DNA of 12,125 nt from an uncultured Verrucomicrobiae bacterium (GTDB lineage Bacteria; Verrucomicrobiota; Verrucomicrobiia; Verrucomicrobiales; Akkermansiaceae). The stretch covers positions 1 through 12,125 of the forward strand of contig CALGOH010000113.1 of the NCBI GenBank assembly GCA_937957985.1, read 5' to 3'. A program made the translations under genes and the position numbers. Position 1 is the stretch's first letter. The number at the start of each line of letters is the position of its first letter. The notes below the pieces were generated by a model. The model was not told the origin of the DNA. It worked only from the letters and a program-made list of their open reading frames with translations, and did no database searches. Positions 1 to 7,143 of the stretch are shown piece by piece.

Positions 1-6
1 AGATCC

Positions 7-165
7 GCATCCCAGCGGGATGCCAGCCTCCTTCGGGCCGCCTTCCCATGTCGGACTGGCTGCGATCCCGGCCGGGATCGGGGAGACTTCTCTGCATCTT
101 TTTCCCCGGGGTGCATCCGCAGAGCGGATGACCCCGCGCTAATGGCTGGGATCCCTACCGGGATC
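7..165. repeat. Cluster of short GC-rich palindromes (REP-like)
   Basis: Non-coding stretch holding four strong hairpins in a row. GCATCCC at 7-13 pairs with GGGATGC at 17-23. An uninterrupted 18-bp palindrome lies at 63-80 (CGATCCCGG/CCGGGATCG). A long hairpin at 108-135 has arms of about 12 bp with one bulged G. GATCCC at 150-155 pairs with GGGATC at 160-165. All share a GGGATC/GATCCC or GCATCC flavour, so they look like one degenerate repeat family and not random dyads. Such elements are common between genes of Verrucomicrobiota and Planctomycetota, but I cannot name the family. A role in mRNA 3'-end protection or as a REP-transposase substrate is only inference. Confidence 0.6.
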
Positions 166-199
166 GAAGTTCGACACGACAAGTGCGCTTAAGGAAGTG

Positions 200-290
200 C
201 CATTCGGCCTTCGGCCCTCGGGTGGCTCACCACCCCCAACCCGGCCCTTCAGGCCGGGCTGGCATCTTCCGGGCCGTTGGCCCTCTAGAC
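200..290 (-). repeat. REP-like multi-hairpin element, inverted relative of the copy at 10116
   Basis: Four hairpins follow one another: GGCC/GGCC around 207-217, GGGTGG (220-225) with CCACCC (230-235), CCCGGCC (240-246) with GGCCGGG (252-258), and GGGCC (271-275) with GGCCC (279-283). Read on the minus strand, 269-285 is identical over 17 bp to 10130-10146, and both are followed a few bases later by CCAGCCCGG. It is therefore a diverged inverted member of the repeat family that the insertion sequence has entered at the other end of the window. No coding potential is seen. Confidence 0.6.
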
Positions 291-292
291 GA

Positions 293-340
293 GCCCGACA
301 GCCCGACAGCCCGACGGCCCGACAGCCCGACCGTCCGACT
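293..340 (+). repeat. Tandem octamer repeat, six copies of GCCCGACA-type
   Basis: Six head-to-tail 8-bp units: GCCCGACA, GCCCGACA, GCCCGACG, GCCCGACA, GCCCGACC, GTCCGACT. The first five differ only at the last base. This is a simple-sequence tract that could change length by replication slippage. It lies 180 bp upstream of the first sulfatase start, beside the REP-like cluster. A regulatory role is possible but nothing in the sequence demonstrates it. Confidence 0.75.
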
Positions 341-509
341 TTCGACTGTCGGCGCCGGGCGACCTGAAGATCCCGCCCGTCACGTTCACCCATCCTCGGA
401 AACCGGAACCGGGCGATGGAGCCCATCCCTTCCGACCGGAGCCACACGACGACATCCAGCGGATCACGCCGGCGCGAAGACTTGGAAACCTCCGGGGGGC
501 CGGTGCCGT
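341..509. other. Upstream region of the first sulfatase, no gene recognised
   Basis: About 170 bp between the octamer tract and the sulfatase ribosome-binding site. No recognisable protein, RNA gene or convincing -35/-10 pair was found. TTGGAA at 482-487 is a possible -35 element, but no good -10 follows at 16-18 bp. The sulfatase promoter must lie here or further upstream. Confidence 0.4.
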
Positions 510-514
510 AGGAG
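510..514 (+). promoter_or_regulatory. Ribosome-binding site that fixes the sulfatase start
   Basis: AGGAG lies five bases before the ATG at 520. A GTG at 514 is in the same frame but overlaps this Shine-Dalgarno core, so the ATG at 520 is the better start. It is one of the few clear Shine-Dalgarno sites in the window. Confidence 0.7.
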
Positions 515-519
515 TGGGC

Positions 520-2175
520 ATGAGACGCCTTGTTTCCCTGCCCGCCCTGCTGGCTGCCTTCCTCGGCTTCGCCCTGGCCGACGACCGGCCGAACATCATC
601 GTCATCATGTCCGACGACATGGGCTACTCGGACATCGGCTGCTACGGCGGCGAGATCGAGACTCCGATCCTCGACAGCCTGGCCGCCAACGGCCTGCGCT
701 ACACCCGTTTCTACAACACCGCCCGCTGCTGCCCGACCCGCGCCTCGCTGCTCACCGGGCTCTACGCCCACCAGGCCGGGATCGGCGAGATGACCAATGA
801 CGGCGGCCAGCCCGGATACCAGGGCGACCTGAGCCGCAATGCGGTTACGCTCGCCGAGCTGCTCAAGACCGCCGGATACCGGACCTACATGGCGGGCAAG
901 TGGCACGTGACCAAGCAGCTCAAGCCCGACGGCGACAAGTCGAACTGGCCGCTCCAGCGCGGCTTCGACCGCTTCTACGGCACCATCATCGGCGCCGGCA
1001 GCTTCTTCGACCCGTGGACGCTGACCCGCGGCAACGAGGCGATCACGCCGGACAATGATCCGGACTACCAACCGGAACGCTACTACTACACCGATGCGAT
1101 CAGCGACAACGCGGTGAGGTTCGTCAGCGAGCACGAGGGCGACGATCCGTTCTTCATGTACGTTTCCTACACCGCGGCGCACTGGCCGATGCACGCGCTG
1201 GAGGAGGACATCGCCAAGTACAAGGGCCGCTACGACGCGGGCTACGAGGCGATCCGCAAGGCGCGCTACGAGAAGATGAAGAAACTCGGTGTGATCGAGG
1301 ACTGGCCGCTCAGCCCGGCCCCGGCGAAGTGGAAGGACGTTCCGGATGACCAGGTCGAGTGGGAGCTGCGGTGCATGGAGGTCTATGCCGCCATGGTCGA
1401 CAACATGGACCGCGGCATCGGCCGGATCGTCCAGGCGCTCAAGAAGAGCGGTCGGTTCGACAACACGCTGATCCTCTATCTGCAGGACAACGGCGGATGC
1501 TCGGAGGCCTTCGGCCGCAAGCCGAGGAAGCATCCGGCGGAGCCCCGCGAGCCGATGGGGCGGGACGAGCTGCAGACGAAGATGGATCCCACCCACACCC
1601 GCGCGGGCGAGCCGTGCATGTCGGGACCGGGGGTCATGCCCGGCCCGGCGACGACCTACATCGCCTACGGCCGGAACTGGGCCAACGTCTCCAACACGCC
1701 TTTCCGCGAGTACAAGTCGCACAACCACGAAGGCGGGATCTCGACACCCCTGATCGCCCACTGGCCGAAGGGCATTGCGGCGAGGAACGAACTCCGCCAC
1801 CGGCCCGGACACCTGATCGACATCATGGCCACCTGCGTGGATCTCTCCGGGGCGGGCTATCCCGACGAATACCGGGGTCACCGGATCCAGCCGATGGAAG
1901 GCCTCAGCCTCGTGCCCGGTTTCGCCGAGGACGAAGACCCGGACCGGGTGCTGCTCTTCGAGCACTTCGGCCGGGCCGCCATCCGCAAGGGGGCCTGGAA
2001 GCTGGTCCGCGCCGGCGCCGGGAAGCCTTGGGAGCTCTACGACATCGACAAGGACCGCAGCGAGTTGAACGACCTCTCCGCCAGCCATCCCGACAAGGCG
2101 GAGGAGCTCGCCCGTCTGTGGGAGTGGCACGCTTGGCGCACCCGCATCTTTCCCAAGCCGGGTGAGGGAAAGTGA
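520..2175 (+). CDS. Secreted S1-family arylsulfatase (formylglycine type)
   Basis: A 551-residue sulfatase predicted to hydrolyse sulfate esters, probably on a polysaccharide, outside the cytoplasm. Residues 1-20 look like a signal peptide ending in ALA. Metal ligands are D32-D33 in SDDMGYSD and D323-N324 in QDNGG. The FGly motif is C70-C-P-T-R74 followed by ASLLTG, with C70 predicted to be oxidised to formylglycine. GKWH gives K127 and H129, H221 lies in AAHWP, and K399 lies in REYKSHNHEGG. Length and motif order fit the arylsulfatase A-like group abundant in PVC bacteria. The substrate cannot be read from sequence. The stop TGA overlaps the GTG of uxaC by four bases, suggesting coupled translation and a uronic-acid-containing substrate (inference). 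No formylglycine-generating enzyme or anSME maturase is encoded in the window. Confidence 0.95.
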   Translation: MRRLVSLPALLAAFLGFALADDRPNIIVIMSDDMGYSDIGCYGGEIETPILDSLAANGLRYTRFYNTARCCPTRASLLTGLYAHQAGIGEMTNDGGQPGYQGDLSRNAVTLAELLKTAGYRTYMAGKWHVTKQLKPDGDKSNWPLQRGFDRFYGTIIGAGSFFDPWTLTRGNEAITPDNDPDYQPERYYYTDAISDNAVRFVSEHEGDDPFFMYVSYTAAHWPMHALEEDIAKYKGRYDAGYEAIRKARYEKMKKLGVIEDWPLSPAPAKWKDVPDDQVEWELRCMEVYAAMVDNMDRGIGRIVQALKKSGRFDNTLILYLQDNGGCSEAFGRKPRKHPAEPREPMGRDELQTKMDPTHTRAGEPCMSGPGVMPGPATTYIAYGRNWANVSNTPFREYKSHNHEGGISTPLIAHWPKGIAARNELRHRPGHLIDIMATCVDLSGAGYPDEYRGHRIQPMEGLSLVPGFAEDEDPDRVLLFEHFGRAAIRKGAWKLVRAGAGKPWELYDIDKDRSELNDLSASHPDKAEELARLWEWHAWRTRIFPKPGEGK

Positions 2176-3638
2176 GCCACGTCCCTTCCGGAAGCGGCCT
2201 TGCCACGCGGCGTTGGCGACTCCAAGCTGACCGGGCGATTGCCTACCCAGACCGAGACTTCCTTCTCCACTCCCCGACGGCGCGCCGGCTCTTCCACGAG
2301 GTGGCGGACGGCCTGCCGATCTACGACTACCACTGCCACCTCGTCCCCGGCGAGATCGCCGCCAACCGGCGCTGGGACAACCTTGCCGACATCTGGCTCG
2401 GCGGCGACCACTACAAGTGGCGCCTGATGCGGGCCAACGGCATCGACGAGCGCTTCATCACCGGCGACTCGACCCCCGAGGAAAAGTTCCAGGCATGGGC
2501 GGCCACCATTCCCAAGACGCTGCGCAACCCGATCCACCACTGGTCCCACATCGAACTCCAGCGCTACTTCGACATCGACCTCCTCATCGGTCCCGACACC
2601 GCCGACGAGATCTGGCAACGCGCCAACGAACGCCTCGCCGATGACGACTTCTGTGCCCACGGGATCCTCCGCAAGTTCGACGTCCGGATGATCGGGACCA
2701 CCGACGACCCCGTCGATCCCCTCGACACGCACCTCGAGATCGCCGGTTCGGATCTGGAGACCCGGGTGCGGCCGACCTTCCGCCCGGACAAGTCCTTCTG
2801 CGTCGACCAGCCCGCGGCCTTCAAGGAGTGGATCGACAAGCTGGAGGCGATCTCGGACACCGACATCTCGCAGCTCGGCGACCTGCTCACCGCGCTGCGG
2901 AAACGGCACGATGATTTCCACCAGGCCGGCTGCCGGCTCTCCGATCACGGTTTCGACTGCCTGCCGGCGGAAGGCTGCGACGATGCCGATGCGGCGATCA
3001 TTTTCGAGAAGGCCCGGGGTGGTGAGGCGGCGACCGCGGAAGAGCGGGCGAAGTTCACCTTCTACCTGATGGTCTTTCTCGGCCGTCTCGACGCCGCCCG
3101 CGGCTGGACCAAGCAGCTCCACCTCGGCGCCGCGCGGAACGTCAATCCGCGGGGCTTCCAAAGCCTCGGCCCGGACGCCGGCTACGACACCATCGGCGAT
3201 CACCAGCAGGGACCCGGGATCTTCGCCTACCTCGGAACACTCTCGGCCGAGAACGCCCTGCCGAAGATCATCCTCTACAACCTGAACCCGGCGGACAACT
3301 ACCTCTTCGCCGCGCTCACGGGCGCCTTCCAGGACGGCTCCGTCGCGGGCAAGATCCAGTTCGGCTCCGGCTGGTGGTTCCTCGACCAGAAGGAGGGCAT
3401 GGAGATGCAGCTCAACGCGCTCTCGGCCACCGGGCTGCTGTCGCGCTTCGTCGGCATGCTCACCGACTCGCGATCGTTCCTCTCTTACCCGCGTCACGAG
3501 TACTTCCGCCGCATCCTCTGCAACCTCGTCGGCACCGAGGCCGACCGTGGCGAGCTGCCCGACGACTTCGAGGCGCTGTCAGGCCTCGTGCATGCCATCT
3601 GCAGCGGCAATGCCGAGAAGCACTTTGGCGACGACTGA
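2172..3638 (+). CDS. uxaC: Uronate (glucuronate) isomerase UxaC
   Basis: A cytoplasmic amidohydrolase-fold enzyme that converts D-glucuronate to D-fructuronate and D-galacturonate to D-tagaturonate, the first step of hexuronate breakdown. The 488 residues match family length (about 470) plus an N-terminal extension of roughly 25 residues. Family hallmarks are RDFLLHSPTARRLFHEVA, then LPIYDYHCHLVPGEIA with the metal-binding H54 and H56, and near the C-terminus (about 425-454) the signature LTDSRSFLSYPRHEYFRR. GTG at 2172 is chosen because it overlaps the preceding sulfatase stop and no other ordinary start exists before the conserved region; GAGGG at 2164-2168 is a closely spaced ribosome site. 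An ATT at codon 23 is a remote alternative. It forms a two-gene unit with the sulfatase. No dehydratase, oxidoreductase or KDG kinase of the pathway is nearby. Confidence 0.96.
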   Translation: MSHVPSGSGLATRRWRLQADRAIAYPDRDFLLHSPTARRLFHEVADGLPIYDYHCHLVPGEIAANRRWDNLADIWLGGDHYKWRLMRANGIDERFITGDSTPEEKFQAWAATIPKTLRNPIHHWSHIELQRYFDIDLLIGPDTADEIWQRANERLADDDFCAHGILRKFDVRMIGTTDDPVDPLDTHLEIAGSDLETRVRPTFRPDKSFCVDQPAAFKEWIDKLEAISDTDISQLGDLLTALRKRHDDFHQAGCRLSDHGFDCLPAEGCDDADAAIIFEKARGGEAATAEERAKFTFYLMVFLGRLDAARGWTKQLHLGAARNVNPRGFQSLGPDAGYDTIGDHQQGPGIFAYLGTLSAENALPKIILYNLNPADNYLFAALTGAFQDGSVAGKIQFGSGWWFLDQKEGMEMQLNALSATGLLSRFVGMLTDSRSFLSYPRHEYFRRILCNLVGTEADRGELPDDFEALSGLVHAICSGNAEKHFGDD

Positions 3639-3767
3639 ACAAAACAAGACCCCGCCCCGCGGAACACCGAGCTCTCCCCCCAGATCACCCGGCACCCCGA
3701 CGGGACGAGGCGAAACCGAGTATGGCAGCTCGTCTCCGCGCGGCAACACCGATCCTCAATCAACGCC

Positions 3768-3785
3768 GGTTTCCGGGCTGAAACC
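3768..3785 (+). promoter_or_regulatory. Hairpin directly before the nadD start codon
   Basis: GGTTTC (3768-3773) and GAAACC (3780-3785) are perfect 6-bp arms with a 6-base loop, and the ATG of nadD begins at the next base. There is no Shine-Dalgarno sequence here, so the hairpin occupies the usual ribosome-docking site. It could limit translation or be chance. The rest of the uxaC-nadD gap (3639-3767) shows nothing recognisable. Confidence 0.35.
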
Positions 3786-4361
3786 ATGAAATCCCCGACC
3801 CGTCTCGGCCTTTTCGGCGGCACCTTCGATCCGGTGCATCTGGGGCATCTGGAAATCGCCCGCCTCGCCGCCGGGGAGATGGCGCTCGACGAGGTCCGCT
3901 TCCTGCCCTGCCGGCGGTCGCCGCACAAGGACGAGGCGCCGGGAGCGGGCGATGCCGACCGGCTTGCCATGCTCGAAATCGCCCTGCGCGGCCTCGACGG
4001 GCTGGTGGTCGATGATTTCGAGCTGCGCTCGCCACCGCCGTCGTGGTCGATCCGCACCGTCCGCCACATGCGGGCGACCTTTCCAGCGGCGAAGCTGTTC
4101 TGGATCGTCGGCCTCGACCAGTGGGACGCCCTGCCCCGCTGGCGGGAGCCCGAGGCCCTCGCCGAGCTCCTCGAGTTCATCGTCTTCTCCCGCGATGGGG
4201 AGCCGGAGCCCCGCCCCGGCTGGCGCATGCACCACGTCCGCGGCACCCATCCGGCTTCGTCCACCGCCATCCGCGAGGCCCTGCGGGAGGGGCGCCCCGT
4301 TCCCCCGTGGCTTCCGCAAGGCGTGCTCGACCACATCCGGAACCACCGGCTTTACGGGTGA
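3786..4361 (+). CDS. nadD: Nicotinate-nucleotide adenylyltransferase NadD
   Basis: Cytoplasmic enzyme joining nicotinate mononucleotide and ATP to give deamido-NAD and pyrophosphate, a step of NAD biosynthesis. The 191 residues show the nucleotidyltransferase motif GGTFDPVHLGH (residues 11-21, with H18 and H21), R44-S-P-H-K48, the NadD-typical WIVGLDQWDALPRW (106-119), SST-AIR (158-163) and a C-terminal DHIRNHRLYG. The usual S-Y-T-x-D-T-L motif is altered to SWSIRTVR (86-93), a modest divergence. The ATG start gives the expected N-terminus. It lies 147 bp after uxaC, so it may or may not share that transcript. It is a housekeeping gene with no obvious link to the sulfatase. Confidence 0.95.
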   Translation: MKSPTRLGLFGGTFDPVHLGHLEIARLAAGEMALDEVRFLPCRRSPHKDEAPGAGDADRLAMLEIALRGLDGLVVDDFELRSPPPSWSIRTVRHMRATFPAAKLFWIVGLDQWDALPRWREPEALAELLEFIVFSRDGEPEPRPGWRMHHVRGTHPASSTAIREALREGRPVPPWLPQGVLDHIRNHRLYG

Positions 4362-4370
4362 AGCCCTCTC

Positions 4371-4399
4371 TTGCGATTTCCGCAGCGCCCCCCTAGAGT
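4371..4399 (+). promoter_or_regulatory. Predicted sigma70-type promoter of the TPR gene
   Basis: TTGCGA (4371-4376) and TAGAGT (4394-4399) are separated by exactly 17 bp and end 23 bases before the ATG at 4423. The arrangement is canonical and fits the short intergenic gap after nadD. It is the best promoter visible in the window. Confidence 0.6.
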
Positions 4400-4422
4400 C
4401 CGGCCATCGTTCCTTTCCAACC

Positions 4423-5175
4423 ATGAAAATCCTCGTCCCGATCCTGCTGTTGATGGCCCTGGCCATCCCCGCCTCCGCCCAGAACGAAGACAAGCCCGAG
4501 GAGAAGATGCAGCCTTGGCAGGAGGACTTCCTCAACCTGCCGGAAGACCGCCGCAAGGAGTTCGGCGAGCACGTCAACAAGGCCCGCGAGCTGTTCGGCC
4601 AGAAGCGGATCTTCGAATCCATCGAGGAACTCAAGGCCGCCACGAAGATCTTCCCCGACTCGCCCGACGTGCAGAACATGCTGGGCGCCTGCCAGGTCGA
4701 GTTCCGCGCGTTCGACAAGGCGATGGAGCATTTCGAGCGTGCCAACACCCTCTCGCCGGGGAACGCCAGCGTCCTCTTCAACATCGCCGAGGTTCACTTC
4801 GTCACCAAGCGATGGGAGGAGGCCGAGCGAATGTTCGAGCGCGTGCTCACCCTCACCGAAGGCAAGGAGGACCAGCAGGCGCTCTACCACCTCACCGAGT
4901 TCAAGCTGATGCTGTGCATGATCAAGTCCGGCGACGTCGAAGAGGCCCGCAAGCTGGTCGACAAGTACGACTTCATGGTCGACACCCCCTTCCCCTACTA
5001 CGCCGAGGCCGCCATCGCCTACCACGATGGCGACACCCTCAAGGCGGAGGCGGCGCTGGCCCGGGCGTCGCGCGTCTTCCGCAACCCCCAGTTGCTCGCT
5101 CCCTGGCACGACACCATGATGGAGTTCGGCTACATCAAGAGCTTCTACGGCGGCGACCTCAAGGAGGAGGAGTGA
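4423..5175 (+). CDS. Exported tetratricopeptide-repeat protein
   Basis: A 250-residue protein with a cleavable signal peptide (residues 1 to about 19, hydrophobic run ILLLMALAIPASA) and helical repeats. TPR-like units lie near residues 48-80, 83-112, 115-148 and 155-185, with a further weak pair to about 222. The typical small/aromatic spacing shows in AMEHFERANTLSPGNASVLFNIAEVHFVTKRWEEA (split over units two and three). TPR proteins act as protein-binding scaffolds; the partner is unknown. There is no lipobox cysteine, so it is probably soluble in the periplasm. The ATG at 4423 is preferred over upstream in-frame starts because it begins the signal peptide and follows a good promoter. Its last 17 bp overlap the convergent deaminase gene. 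Confidence 0.85.
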   Translation: MKILVPILLLMALAIPASAQNEDKPEEKMQPWQEDFLNLPEDRRKEFGEHVNKARELFGQKRIFESIEELKAATKIFPDSPDVQNMLGACQVEFRAFDKAMEHFERANTLSPGNASVLFNIAEVHFVTKRWEEAERMFERVLTLTEGKEDQQALYHLTEFKLMLCMIKSGDVEEARKLVDKYDFMVDTPFPYYAEAAIAYHDGDTLKAEAALARASRVFRNPQLLAPWHDTMMEFGYIKSFYGGDLKEEE

Positions 5176-5605
5176 GCGTCGCCTCGACTCCCGGGTGGGA
5201 CTCCACCCTCTCGAGACGGATCCCGTAGAGCCTGGCGATCTCCGGCGCGTCGGACGCCTTGTAGATGTCGCGGTAGTAGATTTCCCGGATGCCGTAGGCG
5301 CAAAGCGTCTGCATGCAGGCCGTGCACGGCATCGTGGTGCTCGCCACCAGCTTCACCTCGCCGCGCTTGAAGAGGCTGCAGAGGTTGATCTCCGCGTGGA
5401 GCATGAATTTCTGGCGGGCGTCGCGGTCGTCCCAGAAACCCGCCGGTGCGTCGAAGCCGGGCGCCAGGCCGTTGTAGGCGGTGCCGACCACCCGGTTGTC
5501 GAAGTCCAGCGCCGCCGCGCCGACCTTGCGGAAGGGATCCTCGGAACGCAGCGACGCCACATGCGCGAGTGCCATCGCATACTCCGGAATCGAAATCCTG
5601 CCCAC
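5159..5605 (-). CDS. dCMP/cytidine deaminase-family zinc enzyme
   Basis: A 148-residue cytoplasmic deaminase. Zinc ligands are H70 in H-A-E, with E72 as proton shuttle, and C94 and C97 in PCTACMQ. An N-terminal segment of type EYAMALAHVASLRSEDPFRKVGAAALD is typical of deoxycytidylate deaminases, which make dUMP for thymidylate synthesis. The sequence could instead be a related nucleoside or base deaminase; dCMP specificity is inferred from the N-terminus and size. The start is GTG at 5605, which yields the conserved leading helix; an ATG at codon 11 would cut into it. The gene is divergent from the cyclic-nucleotide-domain gene (99 bp apart) and its 3' end overlaps the convergent TPR gene. 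Confidence 0.85.
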   Translation of the reverse strand: MGRISIPEYAMALAHVASLRSEDPFRKVGAAALDFDNRVVGTAYNGLAPGFDAPAGFWDDRDARQKFMLHAEINLCSLFKRGEVKLVASTTMPCTACMQTLCAYGIREIYYRDIYKASDAPEIARLYGIRLERVESHPGVEATLTPPP

Positions 5606-5704
5606 GCCCCGAACTCAAGCCCGCCCGCGAATCGACGTCAACGCCCGTCGCAATGTCACCAAACCCGGCTTGCCCGCCCCGCCGGGATGGCCAAGCTCCG
5701 CCCC

Positions 5705-6103
5705 ATGACCAAACTCCTGGAACTCGTCGGCGACGCCCCGGTGGCCTCCTTTGCCAAGGGCGAAACGATCCTCCGTCAGGGCGACCCCGTCGACCGCATC
5801 TACGTCCTCAGGGAAGGTGGCGTCCACATCACCAAGGACGGCACCTCGATCTGCAGCATCGACCGCCCGGGCTCGGCCTTCGGCGAGATCGCCACGCTGC
5901 TCGACATCCGCTCCACCGCCACCGTCACCACCAACAGGGAATCCACCTTCGCCGTCATCGAGAACCCGCTCGACAGCCTCAGGCACCAGCCCGCCATCAC
6001 CCTCGAGCTGGCGAAGCTGCTGGCCCACCGGCTGCGTTGGCTCACGATGACCTACTCGGAGGAAATCGACGACGGCGAGTCGGTCTTCTGGGCCTCGCGC
6101 TGA
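5705..6103 (+). CDS. Stand-alone cyclic-nucleotide-binding-domain protein
   Basis: A 132-residue protein made almost entirely of one Crp-like CNB domain (residues about 15-110): FAKGETILRQGDPVDRIYVL, the glycine-rich turn, and a phosphate-binding-cassette-like FGEIATLLDIRSTATV at 59-75. E61 is kept, but the arginine (R69) sits one position earlier than in the common PRAAT pattern, so ligand binding is uncertain. There is no C-terminal helix-turn-helix, channel, kinase or GAF domain, so it is not a Crp/Fnr transcription factor as such. It may be a small sensor acting on a partner. The start could also be ATG 5687, adding MAKLRP; neither ATG has a good ribosome site. Its 3' end overlaps the DUF502 gene by 52 bp on the opposite strand. 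Confidence 0.8.
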   Translation: MTKLLELVGDAPVASFAKGETILRQGDPVDRIYVLREGGVHITKDGTSICSIDRPGSAFGEIATLLDIRSTATVTTNRESTFAVIENPLDSLRHQPAITLELAKLLAHRLRWLTMTYSEEIDDGESVFWASR

Positions 6104-6801
6104 GTGGCGGGCACCGCGCCGGGTGGCGGCACGAGGCCGGCGGAAAGAATCATCTTGCTCGCCTCCTCCAGCGACATGTCGGCGGCCTGCACCCGCTCGT
6201 CATCGACGATGACCACGAAACCCGTCAGCGGATTCGGCGCCGTCGGGAGGAACACCGAGGTCACGTCCCTGCCGGACTGCGCGTCGTGGAAGTTCCCGGT
6301 CACGAAACCGACCAGACGGCAACCGGGAGCAGGATACTCGACGAAGGCCACCCCCTTGAACTTCCGCTCCGAACCCAGGCCCTTCAGCGCGTCGACAAGC
6401 TGCTTGATCGACGAATAGACGAAGCCGAGCAGCGGCAGCCGCTGGATCTTCGACTCCATCCAGTGCAACAGGTGGCGGCCCAGCGCGTTGGTCACCGCGA
6501 AGCCGACCGCAAACACGATCATCACCGGCAGCAGCGCCAGCACCAGGTTCGAGCCGGGGAAATCAAACGACCAGGCGGCGGGGGAATCCGGAGCGACGCC
6601 GCGCAGCCAGTTCAGGAACCGGAACACGCCGGCGATGATCCCGCCGCCGAGGTCACCGAGAATGCGATAGATCACCACCAGCAGCCAGGCGGTCGCCAGC
6701 ACCGGCACCACCGATGCCACCCCCGCCAGCAGCGTGCTGAACGTCCGCCTCAACCGCGGATGCGGAGTGGGAGAATCCTCTGGTTTGAAATCGCCGTCCA
6801 T
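6052..6801 (-). CDS. DUF502 family inner-membrane protein
   Basis: A 249-residue membrane protein with two hydrophobic segments, about residues 21-45 and 85-106, and the family-typical stretch RLPLLGFVYSSIKQLVDAL shortly after the second. A soluble C-terminal half follows (GFVTGNFHD, VFLPTAPNPLTGFVVIVDDERV), and the tail is rich in P, S and E. DUF502 proteins are widespread in bacteria and plants and their biochemical role is not established. The ATG at 6801 is chosen because upstream codons read as low-complexity sequence with no family similarity. The first 20 residues are a cytoplasmic lead rich in P, D and H. Convergent overlap with the CNB gene suggests shared transcription termination there, not an operon. 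Confidence 0.88.
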   Translation of the reverse strand: MDGDFKPEDSPTPHPRLRRTFSTLLAGVASVVPVLATAWLLVVIYRILGDLGGGIIAGVFRFLNWLRGVAPDSPAAWSFDFPGSNLVLALLPVMIVFAVGFAVTNALGRHLLHWMESKIQRLPLLGFVYSSIKQLVDALKGLGSERKFKGVAFVEYPAPGCRLVGFVTGNFHDAQSGRDVTSVFLPTAPNPLTGFVVIVDDERVQAADMSLEEASKMILSAGLVPPPGAVPATQREAQKTDSPSSISSE

Positions 6802-7095
6802 CGGACGCGCCCATCCAAGTTCAGGCGCTCCGTCTTGGCAAGAATGGCCACGCGCAAAGCGGATCACCGGCGTCCAGCCACCTGATCCCCGGCTCCGGCG
6901 AGTCCCCATCCGCCGTCCCTTGACCCGGATCTCTCACGAGTTCGAAATGCGGGCCAATGACGAAGCCGGACCAATGACGAAGCACCCAAACACCCAAGCA
7001 CGAAGGAATCTCGAATTTCGAAGGACGAAGCCCCCCCGAGCAGGGTGCCAGCGTGGCTTGCTCCCCACTTCGGGCATTGGCATTCCGATTTCCTT

Positions 7096-7143
7096 GGGTA
7101 TTTGGGTATTTGGGTATTTGGGTATTTGGGTATTTGGGTCTTT
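7096..7143 (+). repeat. Tandem 8-bp GGGTATTT repeat inside copy A
   Basis: Five head-to-tail GGGTATTT units followed by one GGGTCTTT. Copy B of the element has only one GGGTATTT plus the GGGTCTTT at the matching place, so unit number has changed between copies. This indicates slippage or active turnover at the right end of the element. Eight base pairs is not a multiple of three, so a conserved reading frame is unlikely. Confidence 0.85.

Noticed and set aside
139..2130. Long minus-strand open frame of 663 codons opposite the first sulfatase
   Set aside because: It is the antisense shadow of a gene with all sulfatase motifs. Its translation is rich in V, A, R and G, with no family features. 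The same reasoning rejects the long frames opposite uxaC (2037-3497) and the second sulfatase (7174-8385).
3952..4422. Longer N-terminus for the TPR protein through the nadD region
   Set aside because: That frame is out of phase with nadD and its translation is low-complexity. A signal peptide starts at 4423, 23 bases after a good promoter.
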